IMG/VR virus record: IMGVR_UViG_3300049043_000362
Coordinates: 1 to 43,300 of that record
Strand: one strand, 5' to 3'
DNA length: 43,300 bases
From: a virus
Part shown: positions 36,641 through 43,300 of the stretch, in pieces
Position numbering within the stretch: position 1 is the first letter of the stretch
Layout of the letters: the number at the start of each line of letters is the position of its first letter
Notes under the pieces: generated by a model
Told to the model about the DNA's origin: nothing
Database searches by the model: none
The model's input: only the letters and a program-made list of their open reading frames with translations
Position numbers and translations under genes: made by a program

Positions 36641-37006
36641 TCAGCACGGATACCCCCTGGCCCGCATCGACAGGCCGAGCTCGACCTTGGCTTGGGCCAG
36701 CACGATCGCATGATCCAGCCGCGGGAATGGAAAGATGGTTATCTGCTCGTAGGCGAAATAGACCGCCCATCGCTGGTGCGGCAGCAGCGAATCGATGCAG
36801 GCGTCCATCGCCTCGACGATCCCGGCCATGCGCGCGTCCTCGACCGCAAAGTCGTAATCCTCGTTGACGGCCCGCATGGCATTGCGCCAGGGACTATCGT
36901 TGACCACCACGCCCTCGACCTCTCGGTGCGCCCGCATCGAATACGCCCACTCGTCCAGCCAGTGATCGAGCAGCCTCAGGTCAATGTCGGCATCGATGGC
37001 CGTCAC
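36641..37006 (-). CDS. Q-like late-gene regulator (probable antiterminator)
   Basis: 121 residues, intact from GTG 37006, whose GTGA overlaps the previous stop and which has AGGAGGGGGG upstream. The body is helical: DLRLLDHWLDEWAYSMRAHR, then GIVEAMDACIDSLLPHQRWA and YFAYEQITIFPFPRLDHAIV, ending MRARGYPC. The pattern of LP-hydrophobic helix, Y-A-Y-Q and a C-terminal helix resembles the sigma-region-4-like or Q-type regulators at the end of lambdoid early operons. Position supports this strongly: last early gene, followed by two terminators and then terS. Sequence evidence alone is moderate. Confidence 0.6.
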   Translation of the reverse strand: MTAIDADIDLRLLDHWLDEWAYSMRAHREVEGVVVNDSPWRNAMRAVNEDYDFAVEDARMAGIVEAMDACIDSLLPHQRWAVYFAYEQITIFPFPRLDHAIVLAQAKVELGLSMRARGYPC

Positions 37007-37226
37007 CAGCCCCCCTCCTGATGAAACACGGGCACCCAGGTCCGGAGCGTGGGAACGGATTCCGCGATACCGGCACACCACCGTTGACGCGCTGGGCTTC
37101 GCAATAGGCCTCCGCGAAGGTTGCGCGCGAGTTGACGCAGGTCAGGCAAGCGCCGCGCGTGTCCTCGATGACCTCGACGGCCCGGCTGGGATCGCGGGCA
37201 AAGCGGGCTTCGATGGCGTGGGTCAA
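37003..37226 (-). CDS. Small cysteine-rich, zinc-type protein
   Basis: About 74 residues with a frame change near 37070. No ATG is available in this frame; TTG 37226 overlaps the previous stop (TTGA). Cysteines occur in RGACLTCVNSRATFAEAYCE and again near CRYRG, consistent with a small zinc ribbon. Similar Cys-rich proteins often precede Q in phage early operons. The end VFHQEGGW overlaps the next start. Confidence 0.5.
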
Positions 37227-37300
37227 GCGGCCACCCCATCTACCGGCGCCTCGACCTCGCGCTCGTCATCTGCGGCCGGCGGGTCGATCTTGATCAGCAT
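37223..37300 (-). CDS. 25-codon mini-gene
   Basis: ATG 37300 lies within the end of the preceding gene and its TGA overlaps the TTG of the next. It reads MLIKIDPPAADDEREVEAPV followed by DGVAA. The protein is acidic. Overlaps on both sides match the tight packing of the early operon, the only evidence beyond the open frame. Confidence 0.35.
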   Translation of the reverse strand: MLIKIDPPAADDEREVEAPVDGVAA

Positions 37301-37527
37301 GGAAGGAACCCGCCTTTCACATTTTCACCAGTGCCGTTGTCCGCGTAGACATCGAGATAGAGGAATGATTGGCACGCGAAGCATGAGACGGGGAACGGGC
37401 GACGCACGCGCAGGATTCTTTCCACCTTCCATGGCGCGCCCATCCAGGGCGGAATATGCCCGCAACACGGGGTGCCGCGTACCACCATCACCAGGTCGCC
37501 CACCCGGATGGTTTTGTCGGAATTCAT
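37294..37527 (-). CDS. Hypothetical SH3-like/zinc small protein
   Basis: 77 residues, intact. ATG 37527 overlaps the previous stop (ATGA). It begins MNSDKTIRVGDLVMVVRGTP, a beta-barrel-like start often seen in small phage proteins, with CCGHIPPW and SCFACQSFLYLDVYADNG providing four or five cysteines that may bind zinc. No named family. Confidence 0.6.
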   Translation of the reverse strand: MNSDKTIRVGDLVMVVRGTPCCGHIPPWMGAPWKVERILRVRRPFPVSCFACQSFLYLDVYADNGTGENVKGGFLPC

Positions 37528-38160
37528 ACGCGCCTCACGGGTTTCAACGCTTCGGCCAGCGGCATCTTGGCGATGCGAACGCGCAGGTAAAGCGTGCTGG
37601 TCTTGATGCCAAAACGGTCGGCCAAGTCAGTTCAATGCAACCCGTTGACCCTGCCATTCAACATGAAGCGTGCGACTGTTGTTCCGACAATTCACCACGT
37701 TTGGCACCCAACGGCAATTCGCCGGTTCGTAGTGGCCGTCGTTATCGCGGCGATCCAGCGTCAAACCGGCTGCGTCAGGTCGGCGCCATGTCGGCGGCAA
37801 ACGCGGCGAAGTCTCGCCAGGCGATCACAAGTCTGGATGCCGCGGCCGCCGTACCGCGAATAGCTTTTGTTGTTCGGGTTGGTGCACCGCTGAACCATTT
37901 GCACCCAGACGTCATACAGCGGTGTGTGCGTGCCGCCATGAGTAGTTCCGCCAACCTTCACCACTTCAATGTGCAGACAGCCGCAAGATTTCGATTTCCC
38001 ACCCCGCAGATGTTGCGCCTGCACCTCGCGTTCCTCACCCACACGAACAACGGCAAAGCCAATATGCCTTCAGGCCGCCGCATGGCACAGCGCGCGACGG
38101 CGCCTTGCTCATGACGGTCCACCGACCAAATACCTGATGCGGAGCAATTCGAGAAATCAC
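37524..38160 (-). CDS. AP2/HNH-type DNA-binding protein (possible homing endonuclease)
   Basis: About 212 residues with frame changes near 38043, 37805, 37740 and 37640. GTG 38160 overlaps the resolvase stop. The N-terminal part has CRCSCG and SKSCGC pairs forming a zinc ribbon. Then come PLYDVWVQMVQRCTNPNNKS, YGGRGIQTCDRW, LDRRDNDGHYEPANCRW and a C-terminal helix-turn-helix-like LNDLADRFGIKTSTLYLRV. This order is common to phage HNH/AP2 proteins, many of which are stand-alone mobile nucleases. The catalytic His pair is not clear, so it may only bind DNA. Confidence 0.65.
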
Positions 38161-38701
38161 GCCGCAATCCTTTCTGGCTCCGCCGCTGCCCGCGATCCGT
38201 TGATTTCTTGCATGAGCCCAGTCAGCAACGAGTATGGCCTCGGCTCGGTTATGACTTTTCTTCAGCCGCAACAACTCCGCCGCACTGGGGTACAACCTCA
38301 ACGCCGCGGCGCGGCTCGCATCCTTGTCCGACTTGAGGCCGTACGTGCGCTTCCACTCGGCCGGGTTGATCATGCGGACATCGCCCACCCGCCCCATCAG
38401 GACGGCGCGCACCACGCCGACGGTATCGAATTGCGTCGGCCACCGTCTGGGCCGGCAGCGTCGGCATGGGGATCGGGCGCTCCATCGCGCAGTGGATCCG
38501 GCCGGCCCTGGCAAACTCAAAGCGTGTCGCCCAGGCGCGCATCGCATCAAGCAGGGCCGCCACATCGACCCAGTTGCGCATCGAGCCGCTGGCCGTGCCG
38601 TTGGGGCACGTGGGCATGTCGATCACATCGAGCAGCCCGTCAATCGATGAGAGCAGCGCCAATGCGCCCGTGAGTCCCGGATCAACGCCTACGACCAGCA
38701 T
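38157..38701 (-). CDS. RuvC-like Holliday junction resolvase
   Basis: About 181 residues with frame changes near 38430 and 38170. ATG 38701 has CACAGGAGGCC upstream. The first acidic residue is in MLVVGVDPGLTGALALL, the second in the RIHCAMERPIPMP segment, followed by GRVGDVRMINPAEWKRTYGL and KSHNRAEAILVADWA, the C-terminal acidic region. These are the RNase H-fold motifs of phage RuvC-like nucleases, which resolve branched replication or recombination intermediates before packaging. Confidence 0.82.
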
Positions 38702-38733
38702 AGATGGCCTCCTGTGTGTTGACTTCGCTTGAA

Positions 38734-38966
38734 CTACGCCTGGCGCGGCGAACTGCGCCCACTCTCGGCAGCCTGGGCAGCAGTAGCCCGCCTCTTGCGC
38801 GCACCATTCGCAATCGCCTCGGCCTGTTGAATGCTGGTCACCGGGCCGGCATCCGTGATGCCCATCGCGGTCAAGATCGTGGCGCATGGCAGTCGAACCA
38901 GTCCATCGGGCTGACCAGCGTCACCGATCCCTTGCCCGGCAGGGTGATGCAGAACTTGCATGTCAT
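38734..38966 (-). CDS. Small hypothetical early protein
   Basis: About 77 residues with one frame change near 38880. ATG 38966 overlaps the stop of the P-like gene. It begins MTCKFCITLPGKGSVTLVSP followed by MDWFDCH. The rest is helical (SIQQAEAIANGARKRRATAA). The CKFC and C pattern suggests metal binding. No family recognised. Confidence 0.5.
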
Positions 38967-39698
38967 GTCGGCTTGTCCAGGTTGGCCAGGCGCTCGGCTT
39001 CGCGGCGCTCGACGTCGGCCAGGGCGGCCAGGTGTTCCGGCGTGCTGCGGCTTGACGGTCGGATTGGCTTTCAACACCTCCTGGTCGGATGCGCGTTTTG
39101 CGGCCAGCCGGGCATCCAGGTCGGCGAAGATTTGCTCTCACCCGTTCCGGATCCGCGCGCACCTCGCCGCGGGCCGGCAGGGCTGGCAGATGCACAGGAT
39201 CGGATTCGCGCTTGGCGTTGTCCAGGGCCGCCCGCCAGCGAAACCGCAGGTGGTCGTAGGGCTTGGTGGTCAAGTCGCAAAAGCCGATCGTCTGGCAGCC
39301 CAGAAAATCTCGACGCGCGACCAGTTGTCCGTGCCGTCGGTGAACCGCTTGCGGTACTCGCGCACGGCCTCGACGAAGGCCACATCGGCGACGATCCGTG
39401 GCCGGCAGAGCTTGAGGTACTTCCGGCAGCATGGGGGGCCAGTCAACGGTTTTCAGTGCTTCGATCCCGGTGCGCAGTTCGGCGACGCTGTAGTCGCCCA
39501 TACTCCTCGGCCCAGTCGGCTTTGACGGCCTCCATGTCGCAGCCTCGCCAGGCGTCGGCGAATTTGACCCCGTAGGTGGTGACCATCTTGGCGAAGATGC
39601 GCTCAACCCACGACCTCGGAATCGCCCGTGATGTCCCGCTCGGTTCTCCCGGCGGTTTGCTCCGGTAGCGGCTGCGATGATGGCTGCGCGTTCGTCAT
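38963..39698 (-). CDS. Replication protein P-like helicase loader
   Basis: About 245 residues with frame changes near 39605, 39510, 39425, 39310, 39135 and 39050. ATG 39698 has CAGGAGCTC upstream. Segments: ERIFAKMVTTYGVKFADAWR, YSVAELRTGIEALKTVDWPP followed by MLPE, RKRFTDGTDNWSRVEIFWAA and a helical C-terminus. A helical protein with the DWPP-PE motif and position after an O-like initiator match the lambda P-type loaders that bring host DnaB helicase to the origin. Confidence 0.65.
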
Positions 39699-39725
39699 GG
39701 ATTGAGCTCCTGGCGGTTTGAGTGG

Positions 39726-40745
39726 CTAAGCGTTTGAGGATGGTGTCGAGGTAGCCGGTGTGCTGGGTGGACTGCCTTTGAGCGTGCGCTCGGCTTCCGT
39801 GAACGCGGCGTCGAGGCGTTTCCAGGTCATGCCGTCGGCGATCCACTCGCCCAGCGTGGTTCGGGCTTTGGGCATGGCCAACGCCTGCGGCTCCATGCCC
39901 CGCCGCGTGAGGTAATTCGACAGGTCGGCGATGCTTTTCGGCTCGTCCGGCAGGGGTGGGAGACCACCGCCTTCGCCGTCCGTAGTTCTCGGTGGTGGTT
40001 TACCTTCAGGATTCAGAGAATCAGGAATCAGAGAATCAGGAATCAGAGAATCAGGAATCAGAGGGATTGACCCGGGGTTTGACCCCCCTTCTTCGATTCG
40101 ACGTTGATTCAATGTTGAGTCAACATTGTTTGAAGTGGCGCCGATTTCGCCGCGCGTCTTCAAAGAAGTGTCGGAATGTTGGCTTCGCCGAACCCCTTTT
40201 TCCTCGCCTTGTAGCTTGTTTCCCTTGCTGCGATTGCACTTCAGACACAGGCATTGAAGGTTGGATTCCTCGCTTGATCCACCGCGCGAGGCGGGTACGA
40301 TGTGGTCTATTCGTCAGGTAATCCTCGGCACCACAAAGCCGACATTGGAAGCCGTCGCGGGCAAACACTTTCCCTCTAAATCCTTCGAAATACCGGTCCC
40401 GACTACCAAGTTCTTGGCGCCGGGTGGCGGAGGGATTTCGCTGGCCCGTTCCTTGTAGTGCGGATCCTGGTGTTTCACGAAGTTGTGGATCGCCAATAGC
40501 GGGTAATCCGCAACCGCGTACCGCACGTATGAAGTTGCTCGTTTGAAGTTGATTCAACATTGAGTCAACATCAAACGTGTCAAACGGGAAAAGCTCGCCT
40601 TTCATGCGTTTCGGACGGTCTTCCATCCGACCTTCGCGGTCGGCCAGCAGCCAAAGTCCAATGAAAAGCAACCTTGTTTCTGGTGCGAGTTCGGCCAGGT
40701 CTTCGTTTTTAAAGAAGCCCGGCTTGATGTTGCGGCTCTAGCCAT
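39726..40745 (-). CDS. O-like replication initiator with internal HNH nuclease domain
   Basis: About 339 residues with frame changes near 40725, 40530, 40385 and 40305. ATG 40745. The N-terminal winged-helix half reads LLFIGLWLLADREGRMEDRP, KRMKGELFPFDTFDVDSML and AIHNFVKHQDPHYKE. A complete HNH-type domain follows: ARDGFQCRLCGAEDYLT, then IDHIVPASRGG, NLQCLCLKCNRSKGNK (about 40350-40210). Then comes a tandem LIPDS repeat and a C-terminal domain GEWIADGMTWKRLDAAFTEA. The N- and C-terminal parts match a familiar phage initiator family. The HNH domain may be inserted or normal for a subfamily. Confidence 0.75.
40015..40059. repeat. Three tandem 15-bp direct repeats inside the initiator gene (iteron-like)
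   Basis: The unit agagaatcaggaatc occurs three times head to tail and encodes the repeated LIPDS. In lambda the origin lies inside O as direct repeats, so this is a candidate part of the replication origin. Confidence 0.75.
40103..40128. repeat. Palindromic element, copy 1, inside the initiator gene
   Basis: Contains the perfect 9-bp-arm palindrome CAATGTTGA-G-TCAACATTG (40110-40128). It shares GTTGATTCAA, two changed bases and TTGAGTCAACAT with copy 2 at 40548. Both copies lie in coding sequence. Confidence 0.7.
40548..40572. repeat. Palindromic element, copy 2, inside the initiator gene
   Basis: GTTGATTCAACATTGAGTCA followed by ACATC matches copy 1 in 22 of 24 bases. Nearby TCAAAC repeats (40571-40585) and a GTTTGAAGT shared with the region after copy 1 add to the cluster. 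Confidence 0.65.
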
Positions 40746-41280
40746 TGACCAACTCCGCGATGGCCCGCCGACATCCGCGCTGAAATGCATCCAGTCGCCG
40801 TCGTCAAGGATGTCGATGGCGCCGCTGGATCTGATCACCACCATGCCGCCGTTCTCGGTTTCCACGCAGCGCGGTAGAGCTTTCACCGGATCGGGCGCGC
40901 TGCTGGTGATCCTACCCGTGGCATCCGCTGCCAGCCGAGCGGCCGACTTCTTGAACCGCGGCACCGGGATCCGGCCGCTGGCGACGATCGACCGCGCCGC
41001 GCCACGAACGCCGCATTCTCGTGCACAGCATCGATGTCGACGCCCCCCTCATTGAACCGCCGCAGCGATCCTCCGGCCACATGTCGATCGCGTAGGTCGG
41101 GTCTTGCTTGCTGTCGAGGCCAGCGCGCTTGAGCTTCTTCTCGCCGCGCAATGTATTGATGTTCGCCACCATCGAAGCGAGGCTCTTTGCGCTCGGGCAG
41201 AGCTCGAACAGTGATTCAGCGGACAGGCGCCCGCCGTCGGCGGCGACTAGATGGGCGCGGATTTCAGCTCGTAAGGTCAT
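40738..41280 (-). CDS. Hypothetical early winged-helix-type protein
   Basis: About 180 residues with frame changes near 41060, 40990 and 40770. ATG 41280 has CGAGGATC upstream. The N-terminal part reads MTLRAEIRAHLVAADGGRLS followed by AESLFELCPSAKSLASMVAN, a small winged-helix-like module. The C-terminal part has VPRFKKSAARLAADATGRIT and SSGAIDILDDGDWMHFSADV. A region of this shape before the initiator is common in betaproteobacterial prophages but unnamed. The stop overlaps the initiator start. Confidence 0.6.
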
Positions 41281-41294
41281 GCGGTGATCCTCGG

Positions 41295-41672
41295 CTAGCG
41301 CAGCCCGACCGGGTGCGCGGGTTTGCCAGATACGCTGCACGCGCGTCGCGGGTGCTCCTTGAGCAAGAGCTTGTTGTGCAGGAGCTCGTTCACACGGCCG
41401 CAGCAGCCTGCCAGAGGGATGCCGGTGCCCCTGGCAATCTCGGCCCGGGTAAAGGTGGTCGGCGCGCGATAGGCGAGCCAGCGCATGATCTTCGTCTGGT
41501 TGTTGGACAACCGGCCCGATCCCAGATGCTCGATGAACCCGTCGCGGCTGGTGTCTCGCTTGCCGCGCCCGTCCGTGGAGGCCCGCCGCACCGGGTTGTC
41601 TCCCACTGGTTTGTGCGGAACCGTCGGCGCGCGCCCTGAGGTATCCGTGACGAACAGGTCGGATTGCATCAT
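41295..41672 (-). CDS. Hypothetical protein with helix-turn-helix
   Basis: 125 residues, intact. ATG 41672 (or 41669) has GGAGGGGCGG upstream and overlaps the previous stop. The C-terminal half is a winged helix: NNQTKIMRWLAYRAPTTFTR, AEIARGTGIPLAGCCGRVNE, then LLHNKLLLKEHPRRACSVSG. The N-terminal half is polar and probably disordered. Probably a DNA-binding accessory in early gene control or replication. Confidence 0.65.
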   Translation of the reverse strand: MMQSDLFVTDTSGRAPTVPHKPVGDNPVRRASTDGRGKRDTSRDGFIEHLGSGRLSNNQTKIMRWLAYRAPTTFTRAEIARGTGIPLAGCCGRVNELLHNKLLLKEHPRRACSVSGKPAHPVGLR

Positions 41673-41821
41673 TTGTCCGCCCCTCCCTCGATGTCGTGGT
41701 CGTAGTCATTGGGGTAGTCGTCGGCGCCAAGCTCGGCCAGCGAGAGAATGGCAAGGGCCAGCAGCGTGCCGGTGACACAGCCCAGCAGAACAAGGCCGAT
41801 GGCTATCCATGTGGTGGTCAC
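41669..41821 (-). CDS. 50-residue single-pass membrane protein
   Basis: GTG 41821 sits right after GGGGGAGGC. It reads MTTTWIAIGLVLLGCVTGTL, then LALAILSLAELGADDYPNDY and an acidic tail, ending GGADK. One clear N-terminal transmembrane helix. The TGA overlaps the next ATG. The strong ribosome-binding site and the overlap support expression. Confidence 0.6.
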   Translation of the reverse strand: MTTTWIAIGLVLLGCVTGTLLALAILSLAELGADDYPNDYDHDIEGGADK

Positions 41822-41836
41822 GCCTCCCCCTTGACC

Positions 41837-42089
41837 CTATTCCGGGCCTGATCCGAGCACGCCATCGATGCGCGCCCGCTGTACGCTATGCACATGCTCT
41901 CGACCATGCACAGCCGCCTCGATCAAGATCGCCGCAAATTCGGACTCGGTGATGCCGATCTCCATGCAGCGTTTTTGCAGCGCGGCCTTGGTGTCCAGGC
42001 TCACCAGCGCCTTCACGCCCTCGGTGCGTTTGCCGAACAGGCCGGTCGTGCCAGAGCGCGAGAACAGGGCGGCTTCGGTTACTAGGCAC
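41837..42089 (-). CDS. Ribbon-helix-helix-like small protein
   Basis: About 83 residues with a frame change near 42055. GTG 42089 overlaps the previous stop. VKALVSLDTKAALQKRCMEI, GITESEFAAILIEAAVHGRE give a beta strand followed by two helices, as in Arc/CopG-type DNA-binding proteins. The C-terminus is polar. Likely an early transcription regulator; the target is unknown. Confidence 0.55.
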
Positions 42090-42326
42090 TCCCCGCGCTC
42101 GCCTTGCCGAAGTCCAGCACCTTCCTGTTGTTGTGTGCCGCCATGTCGGCAATCGAACTTCGCGCGCCGCAGCCAATCGCGTTGCGATCCAATCCGGAGC
42201 TACATCAACCTCAGTCGAAAACAGATTGATCGCAATCGTCAGCATCGCCTGCTCCAACATCAGTTGCTGGCTGGTGTTGAGCTTGCGCAGGCTGACCGGC
42301 GCTGCGCTTGATGGCGAACGCTTCAC
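42082..42326 (-). CDS. Hypothetical early regulator (CII position)
   Basis: About 80 residues with one frame change near 42160. GTG 42326. KLNTSQQLMLEQAMLTIAIN, DWIATRLAAARSS and MAAHNNRKVLDFGKASAGS are helical with a basic end. It is the second gene of the leftward early operon, the place of cII in lambda, but I see no CII signature. Confidence 0.5.
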
Positions 42327-42347
42327 GATGTTTCGACCGCTTTGGTT

Positions 42348-42534
42348 TCAAGCACGCGCCGCCGGCTTGTCGGCCTTCAGGCGTCCACCAGAAGCGAGCT
42401 CGGCTTCGGTACTGGCGCCCTTCGGGCACGACGCCCGCCTCAAACCACTCTGAGACGCTGGGCGGCTTGACGCCCAGAACGCGGGCAACCTCGGCCTGTG
42501 ATGGCCATACGGTGAGGAGGTCTTGTGGAGTCAT
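42348..42534 (-). CDS. Cro/YdaS-like repressor
   Basis: About 61 residues with a frame change near 42400. ATG 42534. The helix-turn-helix is WPSQAEVARVLGVKPPSVSE followed by WFEAGVVPEGRQY, typical of Cro and YdaS-type proteins whose first helix-turn-helix residue row is SQAEVAR. The end reads ELASGGRLKADKPAARA. It opens the early operon opposite the repressor. The ATG lies only seven bases after the predicted -10, so the message may be leaderless. It should compete with the repressor at the 42547-42631 operators. Confidence 0.75.
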
Positions 42535-42540
42535 TCGGCA

Positions 42541-42570
42541 ATATTAAGGCATGCCTAATTACCTTGTCAA
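42541..42570 (-). promoter_or_regulatory. Leftward early promoter (pR-like) driving cro
   Basis: On the minus strand a perfect -35 TTGACA (42570-42565), 18-base spacer and -10 TAATAT (42546-42541). The operator palindrome at 42547-42556 lies in the spacer and touches the -10, so repressor binding would block polymerase. Confidence 0.75.
42547..42556. promoter_or_regulatory. Operator 1, AGGCATGCCT palindrome
   Basis: Perfect 10-bp palindrome within the leftward promoter. An identical copy lies 43 bases away. Together they are the best candidates for repressor and Cro binding. Confidence 0.7.
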
Positions 42571-42589
42571 CAGGCAACCCTAATGACGT

Positions 42590-42599
42590 AGGCATGCCT
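42590..42599. promoter_or_regulatory. Operator 2, AGGCATGCCT palindrome
   Basis: Identical to operator 1 and upstream of the repressor start. A degenerate third copy, AGGCATGACC at 42622-42631, overlaps the ATG proposed for the repressor and may mediate autorepression. Confidence 0.65.
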
Positions 42600-42625
42600 G
42601 TATGAACTGCGGCACATTCGTAGGC

Positions 42626-43300
42626 ATGACCACCATTGGCGAGCGAATTTCGCAAACTCCGCGAACAGAAGGGATCCGCCAGGCATCGCTTGCGCGCGCG
42701 ATCGGCATCAAACCACCTCCCTGGCGGACATCGAAAGCGGACGCACCAAGAGGCCGTCAGGAGAGGTGCTGGTCGCAATCGCCAGACGACTCAGCGTCCC
42801 CGCGGAGTCACTGCAAACGGGTCGGCCGACGCTGATTGACGTCATCCGCGAGCACAGCACTGGAGGAGCGGCGGCAAATACAACGCCGGGCCCTGACATC
42901 AGCGGCGAGGTGCCACTCATCAGTTGGGTGCGAGCTGGCGCCTGGGATGACGCCTCAGATGAGTTTCAACCCGGAGACGCTGAGGACTGGCTACCCTTTC
43001 CCCGTCGCAACGGCGCACACAGGGTTTACGCGCTGCGCGTGCGCGGCGTATTCCATGACCTCTACAACCGGAAAATCCTACCCAGACGGCTGCATCATTT
43101 TTGTTGATCCAGAGCGCAAGTCACCCAACAACGGCGAGCGCGTCATCGCCAAAATCGAAGGCGCTCCGGAAGTCACATTCAAGGTGTACATGTACGACGC
43201 CGGCCGCGCCTGGTTGCGCGCCCTAAATTCGAATTACCCGCCCATCGACAACCCGTTTCGCGTGCTCGGTACCGTGGTGGGAAAGTGGGAAGACGAATAG
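42626..43300 (+). CDS. CI/LexA-like prophage repressor (HTH plus S24 peptidase)
   Basis: About 224 residues with frame changes near 42650, 42690, 42720 and 43045. ATG 42626 is preferred because the helix-turn-helix follows directly; ATG 42602 is in frame. The N-terminal XRE domain is ASLARAIGIKPP, then LADIESGRTKRP. The linker holds the probable autocleavage site Ala-Gly in SWVRAGAWDD (42934-42939). The catalytic Ser is in YSM (43052-43054) and the Lys in VTFK. The ending is VLGTVVGKWEDE. It maintains lysogeny and is released by RecA-stimulated self-cleavage in DNA damage. The only plus-strand gene in the window. Confidence 0.82.

Noticed and set aside
40015-40059. Tandem repeats as a CRISPR array
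   Set aside because: Units are 15 bp, directly adjacent without spacers, and in frame within a coding gene.
42541-43300. Integrase or attachment site next to the repressor
   Set aside because: No tyrosine or serine recombinase motifs and no att-like duplicated sequence were found in the window; they may lie beyond its edges.

Overview
The window reads as most of a temperate, high-GC podovirus-type (pro)phage genome. A CI/LexA-like repressor lies on the plus strand at the far right and every other gene is on the minus strand, in lambdoid order from right to left. GC-rich codon use, a DUF6682-type adaptor, an N4-gp56-type capsid, a P22-type portal and very long DarB-like proteins suggest a phage of a Burkholderiales-like host, with gene content recalling Bcep22-like podophages. 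That affiliation is from memory and not tested. No integrase is present, so the window does not hold the whole element.

Right to left. 43300-42541 holds the repressor, repeated AGGCATGCCT operators and a strong leftward promoter. 42534-36455 is the early operon: Cro-like protein, ribbon-helix-helix-like protein, small membrane protein, winged-helix protein, O-like initiator carrying an internal HNH nuclease and iteron-like repeats, P-like loader, RuvC-like resolvase, AP2/HNH-like protein, zinc-type small proteins and a Q-like late regulator. The early operon ends in a terminator at 36569. A second terminator (36271-36239) sits just before terS, where a tR'-like Q-controlled terminator would be expected. 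36227-24191 is packaging and head: TerS, TerL, portal, a receptor-binding or fibre protein, scaffold and major capsid. 24084-20060 holds connector and tail-fibre genes. 20045-18448 is the lysis cassette. 18441-13141 holds further virion proteins and a GNAT acetyltransferase.

13140-1 is the most remarkable region: about 4,200 codons of DarB/DdrB-like, probably co-injected proteins. Recognisable in order are a ddrB-type ParB-like domain, a barnase/EndoU/colicin-like nuclease domain, a Snf2 helicase, an N6-adenine methyltransferase, a RadC/JAB domain with an altered metal motif, a HExxGH metallopeptidase-like domain, a further polyvalent domain and a PRPP-binding phosphoribosyltransferase. Good ribosome-binding sites at 7925 and 503 suggest separate genes rather than one polyprotein. 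A further gene starts at 503 and leaves the window on the left.

Almost every gene longer than about 400 bp is broken by one or more single-base frame changes, with conserved protein sequence resuming immediately in another frame. This looks like uncorrected indel errors in the sequence, not decay. I therefore give gene spans reconstructed across the frame changes. Lengths in residues are approximate unless stated to be intact.
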